A stretch of DNA of 64,000 bases from Phoenix dactylifera (taxonomy: Eukaryota > Streptophyta > Magnoliopsida > Arecales > Arecaceae): assembly GCF_009389715.1 (NCBI RefSeq), contig NW_024067689.1:1302001-1366000 (forward strand), in the 5' to 3' direction. The translations under genes and the position numbers were made by a program. The notes beneath the pieces are model-generated. The model made no database searches and had not been told where the DNA came from. It saw only the letters and a list, made by a program, of their open reading frames with translations. Positions 13,968 through 26,229 of this stretch are shown here, in pieces (positions within the stretch are counted from its first letter, which is position 1; every line of letters starts with the position of its first letter).

Positions 13968-15234
13968 ATGGAACTCTTTAGCTTGTTGAGGAACTGGAAG
14001 GGCGGTGGCGGAGCGCCGCCCTCGGCTTCCGGTGCTCCCTCCCGAGCCACCACCACCATCGCCACCGCCATCCTCCGCTCCTCAGCCGGGTCGGACGACG
14101 ACGGCGGCGAGACGGAGGAAGATGGCTCTTTCATCGACCTCGAGTTCACTGTTCCCGTCGAAGATGAGGCGAGAGGAGGGAAAGACTACAAAGACTACTC
14201 CGCTTCGGAATCTGAGTCAGAAGAGGACGAGAAAGAGCTCAATTTCGCCATGCCATCGCAGGAAAGTTATAAAGGCGGCAGCTTTCGGCCCGATCGTGGC
14301 CTTTCTTTCTCACCCTCCGACGATATCTTCTTCAAAGGGCGTCTTCTTCCTGTGGAGCCCTCCGTGCCCAGCTCCAAGCCCCAATTCCGGGCTTTCCTCC
14401 TTCGCTCCGCCACCAAGCTCCGGGTCTTTGCGTTCAGGCTCAAGAAGACCAAATCCTCGCCGGCGGAGCCCAATGTCGCCTCTCCGGCGCCGACGGCGGC
14501 ATTCGCGAAGCGGCACCAGCGCAAGTTTTTTATCAAATTCAAGGTGGAGGAGGTGCCGATCATGTCGCTCTTCACACGGGACAACAGCTCCAAGAGCTCC
14601 AGCAGCAGCCGGTCGGCGAAATTCCACGCCGACGACGGCTCGCCGGCGTCGGAGGAGAAGAGAGTAACCAAGGACGTGGTTCAGAAGTACCTCAAGAAGA
14701 TCAAGCCGTTCTACGTTAGGGTTTCGAAGCGCTACGGCGAGAAGCTCCGGTTCTCCGGGCCGCTTAGCTCCAGTAGCGCCGTGAAGGTGAGCGCCGCCGA
14801 GGCCGATGGAGAAAGAGGATCGGTGGCGACGGCGGCAGGAGGCACGTTTAAGAATCAGAAGCTGCAAGGGGGGAATATTCCGGAGGGGCTAAGAGTGGTT
14901 GCTAGTCGTTTGAGAAAGAGCCGGTCGGCCTCGTCGGCAGTGGCCGCGGTCCGGTCACCGCCACGGCGGCGGCGGGACGATTCCCTTCTCGAGCTGCAAG
15001 ACGGGATTCAGAGCGCCATCGCCCACTGTAAGCGTTCGTATATTGCCGACAAAGGTATTGATTCGCATACGTTCACCAGCGGTATCCACTAGTTATATAG
15101 TCATATATTTCTTCTGATCTGTTTTTTTCCCAAAAAAAAAAGAATTGGTTACAGAGTCTGAGCCGCCGTTGGTCCGGTCGAGGAGCGATCCGGGGGACGG
15201 GAGGTCGCTGGAAGGCTTGGGCAACGCCGGTTGA
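13968..15234 (+). CDS. MAKR-family membrane-associated kinase regulator (two exons)
   Basis: The family (relatives of BKI1) are plasma-membrane-associated, largely disordered regulators of receptor kinases. Exon 1 is 13968-15054. A 100-bp GT-AG intron spans 15055-15154. Exon 2 is 15155-15234, giving 388 aa. Diagnostic parts are the N-terminal start MELFSLLRNW, FIDLEFTVP (residues about 55-63), FFKGRLLPVEP (121-131), the Lys/Arg-rich segment KFFIKFKVEEVPIMSLFTRD (186-205), a basic SRLRKSRSAS stretch (313-322), the conserved C-terminal helix LLELQDGIQSAIAHCKRS (340-357), and a VRSRSDPG tail encoded by exon 2. The start is the first ATG of the open frame, after a pyrimidine-rich leader. GC is high at the 5' end, as in monocot genes. 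Without splicing the frame would end at 15092 with a different 12-residue tail. Which receptor it serves cannot be told. Confidence 0.88.
15055..15154 (+). other. intron of the MAKR gene
   Basis: Starts GTATTG and ends GGTTACAG. Removing it keeps phase (1 nt + 2 nt) and joins the conserved helix to the VRSRSDPG tail. Inferred from family conservation and splice signals, not from transcript data. Confidence 0.8.
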
Positions 15235-15905
15235 CTTTTACTTCCTCTTCGAATTTTTGGTAGAACGGAGGAGGTAGAAAGGGAGATGGAAAAACGAAAA
15301 AGGGAAAAAAAAGGAATTGCCTAGGGCTCCTTTGAGTTCGTCTTTGGCGTAGAAGCGTGGCAAAAGAGCTCTTTTTAGTACCCTGTGAAGTTGCTGTGTC
15401 TCTTTCTTTTCTTTCTTTTTTTTTTGTCTATTTTGTGCTTTACAAAAGAAAAGTGCAGGATGTACGACTTGTAATTAGACCAATCCTAGCTTTGTCAATA
15501 GTTGTTTGCTTGTTCTCTTTTCCGTCCCGATATCTCTCCTTCTCTCAAGCTTTTATTTTTCTTAATTATTTTGGCTATATGTGTCTGCTATAAAGCTGAA
15601 GTGGAGCAAGGGAAGTCACGTTATGATATGATGGTGAGAAGGAAGAAGACAAAGATCTGAATGATTCTTTGGACATTGGAAATGATGTCTTCTCTTTTTG
15701 ATTATCTTATTTGAGACTGGCGCAACCTGGACATGCTCTCTCTCTCCCAATATGTTCGGTTTTAGGTCGTCCGCAACCCGAAATGCCTCTCTTTTGAGCT
15801 GTGGAGAAGAAGAGAAAGTAGAGACAAGGACCAAAACAGTAAAAGCCTTGACGAAGGAAAGGGTGGAAGACCGCCAAAAAGTTAAAGCAGATTGCACCAA
15901 CCCCC
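15235..15905. other. 3' flank of the MAKR gene
   Basis: Probable 3' UTR followed by AT-rich intergenic sequence. No separate gene was recognised. Confidence 0.5.
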
Positions 15906-15924
15906 CCTCTCTCTCTCTCTCTCT
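15906..15924. repeat. (CT)n microsatellite
   Basis: About nine CT dinucleotides after a run of C. Confidence 0.85.
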
Positions 15925-15928
15925 TAAG

Positions 15929-16188
15929 CCTTCTATCTGTCAACTCACTCACTGAGTCACTGCAAAGCTAAGCACTTCTGGAGCCCGTCATACAGTCGTA
16001 CCGGATATGGTACGATATGTTATATATCGGTAATAGAGTGCGATACGTGTCGGGGGCAGCAGCCTTCTATCTGTCATCTCGCACACTGAGTCGTTGCAAA
16101 GCTAAGCGCTTTCTAGATCCCGTCATACAGTCGTACCGGATATGTTATATATCGGTAAAAGAGTGCGATACGTGTCGGGGGGCAGCAG
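15929..16188. repeat. tandem duplication, two units of about 130 bp
   Basis: Unit 1 (15929-16062) and unit 2 (16063-16188) both run from CCTTCTATCTGTCA to a GTGTCGGGGG(G)CAGCAG end and share the CGTCATACAGTCGTACCGGA block. Unit 2 lacks a short segment after the TACCGGATATG phrase. The TACGATATG-like phrases resemble ends of some plant DNA elements, but no element borders were found. Confidence 0.8.
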
Positions 16189-19100
16189 GGTCCACTTTGA
16201 ATCCGCGGTCAGCGGTAGCTGCGAATCGGATGCTTTCCTTTGCTTCTCGGGTTACCGTCCTCTCGCGTGAGATCTACTGTGAACAAGGGATTCTAAGTCC
16301 TTCGCTTTCTACCAAGGGATGGATTGGATTCTGGCTGCGGCCACTCCAAGGCCACAGTGGATCTAATGATGTTATTGGCTCGGAGCAGCAGTGGATATGG
16401 CTCCCACCTTCGGTAAATCAAATATCATACCAATGCTTATTCGGGAAGTGGGGTTAAAAGTTTTGTTATCGAGTTGATTAGAATGCCATGATCTCTCAGA
16501 CACGATGTATTTCCAGGAATTGGTATTTGGAGATAACTGGGTTTCGATCTAAAGAAGGGATATGATGCTGATCAATCAAACGGTAGCCATTTTGGAAAAA
16601 ATCTCCGGCAGTGAGGTTGATGCTACTTATGATTCTGGGACCGAACCAGCACTCCACTGGTCTTTGCTAGGCCGTCATTATGTATTTTTTTGACTACTAT
16701 AGCACCAATGTAGCAAGCATGGTGATGATGGAGTTTTGTTGGTGTTAATCTTGAAGCAGATTCTCTATTTCTTTTGAAGCAGAGGAGAACATATCACAGG
16801 TTATTCCTGGCCAGCCAACTTATAGAAGTTTCACATATTCAATGTGTTGTTGCCGAATCCAGACTGAAGTCCGAGCGCGGCTCGGTCAATCTTGAGATTG
16901 GTTGGAGGCATTTTGAGCAGGCTGGTTGACGTTTCCGGATACTGATCTCCACTAGTGGCCTATAAAAAAATTAGAGAGTTTTCGGCGGAGATCTTCCGAT
17001 ACCTAAATCATAATAACGAGCAGACAATGTGGAAGGAATAGGATTTCAGCAGAGGATGACTCTGAGTAATATTGCATGCGTACTTGAGGTCTCTCGGACT
17101 GCCTCTTCATACAAGAGGGTTGGATTTGTCGTTATTTGGGCTAGCGTGGCGTGCACTGATAGTCAGGTAACGGGCGGTAGTATGAATGCGACATCGAAGT
17201 CAGTCTACATGGGTGGTGTGCAGTGTAGGTCTAACGCAGAGCATGGTGCTGCCATGACTGTAAACTGTCAGGGCTGTCGGTTTTTAGGACTGTCAGTTCT
17301 TGTCAATACGTGCTGATTGTTTTTTTTGGCTGGGGTCGAAGTCGTTCACTTTAGTTTATATCCGAGGTCAAAAAGGTCAGCCTGGCTCCAAATCGAAATA
17401 TCCAGTATTTCTGTCATCATAATGTTAATGTATACAGTTGCAATTAGTCAACTCATCAATTGTGAAACGGTGCTTTTTTTTCATACGTGGAATTAGGTTA
17501 ACCACCTGGCTGATGTATCATGGCAGGTGGATGAGGTGATGTCTTGTTTCTTATTAGTAAGTATAACCTAGGAGTATGACAATAGTGCAATTCAACATTG
17601 CTACGGAACTATGACATCTTCTTTAAACTGTATATGTTTATCTTTGACAAATCAAAACTAACTACTTTATACGTCATGGTAATTATTGACATTTTTTTGC
17701 ACCCACCTAATGTTTTTATGGGCCTAATAATGTACTTCGCTTGTCATTTAGATGTTTATTGCTCGCAGAATGAATGCATGACATTTGACAGTCACTTTTT
17801 AATAGGTGTCACGGCTCTAGGGCATGGGAGTGGAATTTCTGTACTCGAGTGGAGAGGCGGCAGGAGACATTTTGACGGGTGGCGACGCAAGGAGGTGCTC
17901 ATGGTATTCGAAGATAGACGAACGCATTTACAGTATGTATTCTACTATTGCATTTAGTAAGGCTTGATCAAGTGTGACCAGAGTAACTGAAAAAGTGTGT
18001 AAATAGGAAAGGAAAGGGGAAGTCGCTGATTGGAAAAAAAATGGTTCAGATCTTTCGATATTTTGCATTGTAGAGAGCTATACAATTTTTTTATAAATGC
18101 TATGTTATCTGATCATAAAAATAGATAGCTATTAAATAGAATATGGCGGGTCATATCGGATTGCATACCATACACGATGCATCATTTTTTGTTAACGGAG
18201 TGCTGTCCATCATTGCGATCGGCTAACGCGACCACGATCAAGAGTATATAGCTCTTCTGCGGTGCAAAACACACCACAACTCAGACCTTGCATCGTTAAT
18301 CTCCATGGCTATAGCTAGCAGGGAAGCACTATAGGCGGCAAGCACACCAATGCTTCATGTGCAGGATATCTATGCAACTATAAAAATATGGTAGATTGTA
18401 TGCTAAACTAACTGATAGAGTTGGTTGGGATCAATTCATAAGAGAAGGGCCGTATATTCTTACCTTAATCTTTGAATATATTTCTGGCAATGCACCTAAT
18501 TATTACTTTATCTTTTCAGCAATATTGAGCTTATTCCCTGCAACTGCAGAAGAAATCTCTCTTATGGATATGAATCCAAGGCTGCACTCATTTAAAAGAG
18601 GTAAATCTATGGGAGTCTTTCAATCAGGATCTAGCACTTGCGCATGCGACATGGAAAATTTTATTCTGATCTGCTTCGTATGCTCAAGGTTCATGAATGC
18701 ATGCCTTCCTTACCAATGGTCATTGATGACATAGAAAAGGAAAGGACTAATGTTGCCCCAAGGACAAAGGGGCAAAGTATTTTGACTTGTTGACTTTTGC
18801 CTACCGGACATCGAACATGAATTGATATATGATTGGGTTTTGATTTAATCGAAATGGATAAGGCTCATGAACAAATGATTTAATGGGACATGGAGAAACA
18901 ACGGCCTAGGCCTATGCTGCCAAGTAAAGGGACAAACACAAGGGGCAAATTCTAGCATATAGGTAGGTTTTACATGACCAAGAAAACAGTGTGGTTCTGT
19001 GCATTGCGTGGCATGGTCATGCGAAGCAAAAGAATGCCAAAAGCCAAAGATTAAAGTTTCTTGACCATTCCTTTCCCTCTCGTCTGCAGGCGAAACCCCT

Positions 19101-20114
19101 TTCAAAATTTTTCTTCTCTCAAGGCTTTTTCTATAGTATCTCAGTTTACTTTCCCAATTCAGGGTGCAGAGCAAACTCATTAGGTTTGGAGCTAAAGTAA
19201 TTATGCTTTTTTGCTTGTCCATGCACCATTACACTGCATCTGTGTATTGTGTAATCCGAAAAATTTCGGTGACGAAGTTCTACATCCTGAAGGAATTAAT
19301 ACAACCAATAACCTCAAGTGCCTTGTAGTTTCATCCTCTTTTATATGGTACATGACCACTAACTGTACATCTAGGTTAAGTTAGAAAAGTAGCCAGATAA
19401 AATGGAGATAGTTTGCTCCTATCCTCCTCTGTTCTATATTTGCATGACCTTCTATGAGATATTTTTTTTCCGGAAAAAGGAGAAACTTCAGGCTAATACG
19501 AGACAAATGAAGTTTTCTTGGTAAATAGTAATTATCACAATTACATTGTACTGATATACAAGCTGTCCATTTTGCAATTACTTCAAGAATATCCTTGATT
19601 TCTTCTTTTGTTGATAGGTAGGATTAGTGGTTTTTAGTCCTTCCAATGGTGAAGTTGGTACAGGATATGAGATGCAATATGTAGGTATTTCGGTACCGTC
19701 GAGCAGGAGGACTTCACTCAAGTGATTTCGGCTCCTCTTGCACCAAACTCACCTCAGGCCATTTCTTCCTAATTTAGCCTATATCAGGAACTAGTCAGTT
19801 CCACTTTGGGTCTCCCTGACCTGAATTGAGTTCGGATGCCTAGTTACAGCAACCAAATAGAATGCAATTCTGAAGATGTCAGCATTGATTGATATAGAGA
19901 AGAATTGTATGGATATTTGCGCAGTTGGAATGTTTGCCAAAATATCACTTTTTAGAAAGAAATAAAGAAAACATAGATAACACCCATTTAATCTCTTATT
20001 TGGGTTTTATCCTATTGCTAGTTCCAGCCCCGAGGGAGATGAATTCAAAGTTAGAGAACTTAGTTCAGCTTCACATCAACGGTAATGTTGTGACTGCCTC
20101 TGGATCACATCCAG
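16189..20114. other. intergenic DNA, nothing recognised
   Basis: Open frames up to about 125 codons exist on both strands, but none resembles a known family or has flanking splice or promoter logic. Imperfect matches to the TACCGGATATG/CATATCGGA theme at about 16002 and 18150 could mark an old element. Confidence 0.4.
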
Positions 20115-20514
20115 TATTTGTTTGGTTCGTCGAAAGATTTTTTTTTTAATTAAAATATTATTTTTTGAGAAGCTGATTTTTCAAAATATAATATTTAAAA
20201 ACATAGTTTTGGTATATTTGGTTTACTATTAAGGAGTTGTATATTGCAGAATGACATATATTTGGTTGGACATTTATTTTTTCAGAAAAGTTACATAAAA
20301 TATTTATTATATTTTTGATAAAGAAAAAAATTTATCGATGACCTAAGTGTAGTTTTAAGGAAAAAAATTTAATTTTCAATTGATAAAAAAAAGCTACATA
20401 GTAAGTTTTTATTTTTTATAAAATATAAAAAATTTATTTCTATAAAAAATGCTATTTTTTATTTTTAAAAATTTTAATCAATTATATTTTTTTCCCACGA
20501 ATCAAACCAAACGA
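20115..20514. mobile_element. MITE-like AT-rich element
   Basis: Left end TTTGTTTGGTTCGT and right end ACGAATCAAACCAAACGA are imperfect inverted repeats around about 370 bp of very AT-rich non-coding DNA. This architecture is typical of short non-autonomous DNA transposons. A clear target duplication was not found, so family and exact borders are uncertain. Confidence 0.45.
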
Positions 20515-21476
20515 GTCTCAGCATCGACCGCTATGTAAAACCCCATGTACAGAACAGCACACAGTGCGTCAGGGGCACGATTCTTTAAGTAGCTGATCGT
20601 TGGAGCTGATATCAGACTGTTCCCACCTTCTCTCTTAAATCAATAAAATATTATATAAAAATTGACGCTGACGATAGCATTCATGCGGACATATATATTT
20701 TTTTATTTTCTTATTTTTAAAGGCAACAAATTTTTTATTTCTAAAAGCTCTAAAGATTTCATCAATAACTTCAAAATAAGATAAGGTTTCATCTTCGGTG
20801 TCGCTCATTGTTGTTCATTTTTTTGTTTTCTGAATCTGAAGGCAAAAGCAGAAAATAAAAGCAAAAGCAAAAAGGCCTAAGTTATTTACTTATTTGATGG
20901 AACAACAAACAAGTTAGTAATCAACAAAATTCTCCCAGAACCAGCGCAAATACATACAATTCCATCACTCTAGCTCTAGGGACGGACTGGAAGGAAGCAA
21001 AAGTAAAGAAAGAACTCAAAAAAGACTGGAACTTTGAGTTCTCCGTTGGAAGGATAGAAATTGAAGGATCTATCTCTGGAAGCAGGCTTCTCCAATTGGG
21101 TATTTCAAAAGAATCTTAACCCTGGCGTGGGAACGGAAATTCTTGCCTTATATTCTTCTAAGGACCTGAATGCTGCAGAGAGAGAGTTTTAAAAACTTGT
21201 TTGCTGTTTGATACTTTGATCTTTTTTTCTTCCTCAACATCATATATTTGAGACTTCTTCATATTACTTATTTCTTTATTAATAAATGCTGGGCTTCGGC
21301 CTTCCCTTGCATTTAAGAATATATAAATATATATATATATATATAAATATATATAAATGTATAGATATAGCATTACCAAAACATAATTTGTACGCACAAA
21401 TCTCCTACAACGGCACACAAGTAGGGAAGAGAAAAACTTAGAAATCTATGAGGCATAGATCCCAAACCGTCTTCCT
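20515..21476. other. intergenic DNA downstream of the LEA_2 gene
   Basis: AT-rich, with an (AT)n-type microsatellite at about 21319-21358. The part next to 21476 would include the 3' UTR of the minus-strand LEA_2 gene. Confidence 0.5.
21319..21358. repeat. (AT)n-rich microsatellite
   Basis: Interrupted TATATA/ATAAATA run. Confidence 0.8.
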
Positions 21477-22178
21477 TCAGTTGACGCTAGCCAGACAGAC
21501 CGTGTTAATGATCTTCTGCGAGAAGGGAGACACCTCCAATTTCATGCTACAGTTGGTCATCACGTATATGTCCCGTTTGTTAATCCCTATCACGTCCACA
21601 CTCCCATTTAACTCCGTGAAGCTCGTAAGGATCAGCTCCCGGCCCCTTAGCAGGCTCAACGTCTCGTTAATCTGCGTCACCGCCCGGTCGACGAGCACGT
21701 CCACCGTCACGTTCATCCTCGCCGTCCGGTGGGCTGAAACCCTGCCGCTCGGCGCGTACGCCACCCCGACGGTCTCCCCATGGTAGTAGAACACGGTGGT
21801 GCTGTTACTGAACCTGAACACCGCCGCGTTCGGGTTCTTTATCGAGATGTCGGCGGTAAGCGTCGCGTTCAGCGACATGGGTCTGTCGGCCGTAAAAATA
21901 TCGACGTCAAAGCTCGTCAAGCTGATGGAGTTCATGGTGAGGGTGGGTTCTTCGACCTTGAACACGGTGAGGGACAGGGTAAGGACGACGATGCCGAGGA
22001 CGGCGACGGTGAGGCCGCAGCCCCAGACCGCGAACCGGCGCTTGGGAAGATATCGGACAGATCGCCAGCCGGTGGTGGCGCCGCCTTCTTCGTTGCTGCT
22101 GATTGGATTGACCGGGGGGGGTGCCACGCCCGCGAGGAGCTTCGCCTGCTTCTTTTCCGCCATAGTTTTGGTATCCAT
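21477..22178 (-). CDS. LEA_2 / NDR1-HIN1-like (NHL) membrane protein
   Basis: Single-exon frame of 233 aa. A basic, Pro-containing cytosolic N-terminus (residues 1-48) is followed by one hydrophobic membrane segment (about 49-73, FAVWGCGLTVAVLGIVVLTL region). Then comes a LEA_2 beta-sandwich domain (about 80-210), recognised from MNSISLTSFDVDI, the ADISIKNPNAAVFRF motif, the YYHGETVGVAYAP strand pair, and repeated N-x-S/T sites fitting an extracytosolic domain. It most resembles plant late-embryogenesis-abundant At1g64065-type proteins. Family members sit at the plasma membrane or ER and are linked to stress or defence; the exact role here is unknown. The frame is intact. The first Met (MDTKTMAEKK) was chosen; a second lies five residues later. 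Confidence 0.88.
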   Translation of the reverse strand: MDTKTMAEKKQAKLLAGVAPPPVNPISSNEEGGATTGWRSVRYLPKRRFAVWGCGLTVAVLGIVVLTLSLTVFKVEEPTLTMNSISLTSFDVDIFTADRPMSLNATLTADISIKNPNAAVFRFSNSTTVFYYHGETVGVAYAPSGRVSAHRTARMNVTVDVLVDRAVTQINETLSLLRGRELILTSFTELNGSVDVIGINKRDIYVMTNCSMKLEVSPFSQKIINTVCLASVN

Positions 22179-23315
22179 CGATGAGGAAGAAAGAAGTGTG
22201 CAGGGTTGGGTGGTGGTGACGAGGCTTTAGCTTTTCCTTTGCCGCCTAATTCCCTCGGCCCCTCTTCTTCAATGGTTGGTTATGCTTCAACGTTGGGACA
22301 TTAATGTGAAACGGACCAGGGATGGGGGGAGTTCAGCCTTCACTGTTTTTAGTAACGGAGTTTAATTCACACGGTTGATACTTCAATTGTTTTGTATTTT
22401 TCAAGCACACAAGTCTGTTTATGGATCAGAAATTCAGTGAGACTGGACGCGGCTTGTTGATTTATTTGCTATCAAATGTTAATGAGATGAAAGCTCATCT
22501 CATAATATATGACCCAGACGGCCAGACGGTGATGTTGACTGGAATAAATCCCGATGGTAAATACTGTGGTGTACAGGGAACACGAGAAGGAAGTTTGAAA
22601 GATTATAAAATGCTGGGTAAAAACTTAGTTATAATCGGATGTTTATTTGGGAGAGGGAGTCAAGGGGAAGACCGGCGTTGTTACTGTGAAGAGTCTCCAC
22701 TTGACTGAGCTGTGTCGGTCAGGACAAACGAATCTGTAGTAGTCAAGGTTCCCCGAATTTTTTTTACAACACTTCTAGCTTGTTGCGAATTGATTTGGTT
22801 AAAGAGGAGGAAGAGGGGAAGGAGCAACGAGGAGAGGGAGTCAGAGTATGTTAATGAGGTCGATGAAGGTAGGTGCGCTCCTCTGCTTGACTTATTCCAC
22901 GCCCGACAGAGAACTGAAGAGGAATTAATAGATGCAGTGTTCGAAGATAATACCAGTGGCTGTCAAGAACCAAGGCTTGCAGGCAATGCGTGTCAAACAT
23001 GTACACCGCTTGGTTTAATGGAGTCGCCTGAGATGGACTCTGCGTCGGTGCCCCGAGAAATTATTAGGTAGACCTGGTCTACCACATTAGCCCAGTAAAG
23101 ATTGGACACGCCAACCCTTTCTAACCTAGCCTTAGCCGTCCTCCGATGCCTTCCTCCGCCCCATCTTCGCCCTCGCCTCCACCTTTCGGTGACCCACTCC
23201 ATCGTCTCTCCTCCCTCCTCACCTCCGCCCTCGTTTGCCGCCGTCTTCTCGGACTCCTCTCCACCCTCGCCTCCTCCAGCGCCACCTAGCGGAGCTCTAG
23301 GAGACGTATGAGGGC
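22179..23315. other. 5' flank of the LEA_2 gene and unassigned DNA
   Basis: Contains the presumed LEA_2 promoter. The plus-strand frames at 22421-22708 and 22712-23071 have no recognisable domain. 23100-23310 is pyrimidine-rich and could be the leader of the AIP1-like copy that follows. Confidence 0.45.
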
Positions 23316-23639
23316 ACACCATCAACGGAGCGTGGCTGCGGGATCCTGAACTTGGGTGACCTAAAGACGACTCCCTCGTCTACACCAATTGCCGGTTAAT
23401 TATCATGCTCCACCTCGATGCCCCACTGGATGTGTTCATCGAGGGCGAGCAAGGCTATCAGGCCGCTATCGCCTGTCTTTCCCCCAACGACCCGCCTTCG
23501 CCAACGTCTCTGACACGGCCGGATTTAGGGCCGCAACGGCGACTGCATCCTCAAGAAGGAGTTTCATATCCTCTCCGGCTGCATCGACGGCCTCCGCTGG
23601 TCCTCCAAAGGTCTCCGACTCGTTGCCTCCGGAAATGAC
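23316..23639 (+). pseudogene. AIP1 (actin-interacting protein 1) WD40 N-terminal copy, broken, left part
   Basis: Residues match the start of plant AIP1, a WD40 protein that promotes cofilin-driven actin filament disassembly. The match runs in changing frames: PSTERGCGIL near 23319-23348, then DDSLVYTNCR and LHLDAPLDVFIEGEQGYQAA (to about 23470), then RNGDCILKKEFHILSG and LRWSSKGLRLVASGND up to 23639. At least two frameshifts and internal stops lie between these blocks. No introns were seen. The copy stops at the CACTA element and resumes at 27216. Confidence 0.75.
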
Positions 23640-23789
23640 CACTACGGCCAAAAAAAAAAAAAAAAAACAAAGAAGACCATTTCTGATACTTTTTAATTCA
23701 TATACGGACGTTTATGGGCATCATTGACATTTTCTAAAACAACGCAAAAGCATAAGTATCGAAATTTTAATTATCGACAGTTTGGAAAA

Positions 23790-24010
23790 GTGTCAGCATT
23801 TGGTCTTTTAATGATGCTTTAAAGCATCGTTAAATAATTTTTTATAAAAAAACGATGCTCTGCCGACGCTATTTAGCAGCGAACTATCCGTGGTTTCCAC
23901 TGAAGCTTAAAAGCGTCGGGTTTTGGCTTCCACTGTGGCTTCCGCCGATGCTTAAAAGTATCGGCATTTGGTCTTTTAACGATGCTTTAAAGCATCGTTA
24001 AAGTAATTTT
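23790..24010. repeat. CACTA subterminal hairpin repeats, left end
   Basis: Several inverted copies of short motifs such as ACGATGCTTTAAAGCATCGT and GCTTAAAAGCGTCGG. They are typical transposase-binding subterminal repeats of CACTA elements. Confidence 0.75.
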
Positions 24011-24599
24011 TTTAAGAAAATATGTAATAAAAATTTAAATTTTTGTATACATTTACCAAATACATTATTAGCAAAAATCACCTGCCACAATTAAATGGAT
24101 CATTCAAAATATTCATATTGTTAAATATTATTATATTTACATTATCAATTTGTATTTACATTGTGCTTCAAAAATATAAAAAATATGCATGTAGAGCTAA
24201 ATAAATAGTCTACGATGTATCAGGGGTTGATGGCATCATCATCAACATTTTTACGAGTAGATGAAGTATTAAGAACCTACAGATTATCCTGGATTTGCAA
24301 GTCATCCATAACAACCTCCTCGCTTGGATAATCAGCAGGAGGCACATGCTGAGACCGGGACTCATGTTGCTAGAGTTCGTACGTCTGGAACGGTAGGGAT
24401 TTATCAGAAAATGATCATACCTGAGACTACTGGAACTCCACATCTCTGAATCATTTTTCTCGGCGCATGATCTTTCCTAATATGTACAAATAAGAATCAA
24501 TATCATTTAAATGACAAGGAATAATATTTATTAACTAAACATGATAAGGAAAGACAAAAATTCATTCAATGTTATCATTAAGAAACAATACTTTCTCAT

Positions 24600-25570
24600 T
24601 CAACATCCATCCTAACCAAACTCTTTGTACCATTTAGTTCATCAGTTGGTACAACATTATAAGGTATATACTGAGTATAAGCCTTATCATCCTTTCTCTT
24701 CCAACCCTTGTTTATATCATACAAGTCTCTAGATTTAGTCTTAATAACAATAGATTAATTTTTATCTTTTGAGTCTTACACAAAAAAGTACTTGTCAAGC
24801 TTGAGATGAAAAATGAATGGATCAACTTTCAATAGTACACTAGTATATATCAACCTTAAAAAATCCAGTCATTTGGACAACTGTATATCTTCTCGTATCC
24901 AAGATCCAATTTTTTTACTAGTCTTTTGGCTTCATGAGAAGATGATGGCAAAGTAATGCCTTCCGAAAATGCATCTTTTAATAATTGAAGGAGTATGGTG
25001 AAAGACTTGGATAGACCACCAATTCAAATACTTCAAATATAATAAATGCACAAAAAAAATTTTCGTAAAATTCTTACAATCTGAATATAATTCTTGATCA
25101 CAATCTTTCACCAAGTTATGATACCAAGCTATGTCATCAGAATGTTTAGCTTCTTCAACATCCACTTCATTCAAAACTGTAAGCTCATCACCTATTATTG
25201 CTACTTCTAGTCCTCTACTGAAATCTGTTAAATTTTTAATACTATATCCAAGAGCATATCCTACAGGATTTCTTTCCATGTTACTCGATCCAAAACTAGA
25301 TGTGTGTTCTATATAGGAGGGTTGGTTATATGGAGACGAAAATATGGACTCTCCATGAAATATCCATTCAGTATAACCCTTAAGAAAATAATTCTACACC
25401 AAATGTTTTTCAACAGTTTTTGGAGTGAGAGAAGAACAATTTACATATTTTCGACATGGATATAAAATCTTTTCGTTCATATTTGATTTTTTAAAAGCAA
25501 ATTTAATGAAATTTTGAATTCTATTCAAATATTCTTTTCTAAATCTCGGTTTATTTAACTAACTTTTGTC
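24600..25570 (-). pseudogene. TNP2-type CACTA transposase, remnants
   Basis: Read on the minus strand, three family segments survive. (1) The N-terminal transposase-associated region (about 25570-25270) has FIKFAF, a Cys-containing stretch and GYTEWIFHGES. (2) A conserved TNP2 segment (about 24965-24865) has LPSSSHEAKRLVKKLDLGYE followed by KIYSCPND. (3) A C-terminal DUF4216-like region (about 24810-24610) is recognised around the phrase SRDLYDINKGW. Most of the catalytic core between (2) and (3) is absent, and stops are present in all parts. The element must be mobilised in trans, if at all. Confidence 0.65.
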
Positions 25571-26229
25571 TATTATACTAGAATAATGATTGACTTGCAA
25601 CTTATCTACAAAAGATAAATAAAATTAGACACTAAGTGAAAAGTTCTCTAAAGCAATCTAGCAAAATCCACATACATAGGAAAAGTAAAATCAATCTAGC
25701 AAAATGCTAATATAGGATGGTTTAGAGCTTTTTATGGTCATTTTTCATTTATGAGTTACAAAAAAAATTTCAAGAATGATATTTCCTAACCTGTAATTTC
25801 ATTAATTTTGTTGATTGCTGACACTTGCCAAACATTTCATTACATTCTCCTGGACTAGATATAATTTACATGAATTTGTGGAAATGATTTTTTGTTTCAA
25901 ACCTTTTTTATCAAATCTTTTCTGCAATGTGTCTCAATGATCTGTTCTCTCTCCTAATTCACAGAAAATCCTAACTAGGTCATAGGTCAAGATTCCTGTT
26001 CGCACTCCACCTCAACCCCAAAGTTCAGATCCCAACAAATTAAAGAACCTGTTCAAATTTCAGTTGAAGCCAAACACTTGTGGGAGGGCTATAGCGCTAA
26101 TTTCTTTCTGAACTAAATCGGAAAGAAATTAGCAAGAAATTTAAGAAATCCCTAGCTAGGTTTTCTAAAATTAAAGACCAAAATCAAAGTAGTGCTTAAG
26201 AAGAAAAATATTCTAGAAATAGAAACTTA

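Noticed and set aside
14005..14867. Overlapping long frames on both strands within the MAKR gene
   Set aside because: GC-rich low-complexity coding sequence produces shadow frames rich in Arg, Pro and Ser. Only the 13968 frame shows conserved MAKR motifs.
22712..23071. 119-codon plus-strand frame beginning MSVRTNESVV
   Set aside because: No recognisable domain, no supporting splice or promoter signal, and a composition explained by purine-rich DNA; left as unassigned.
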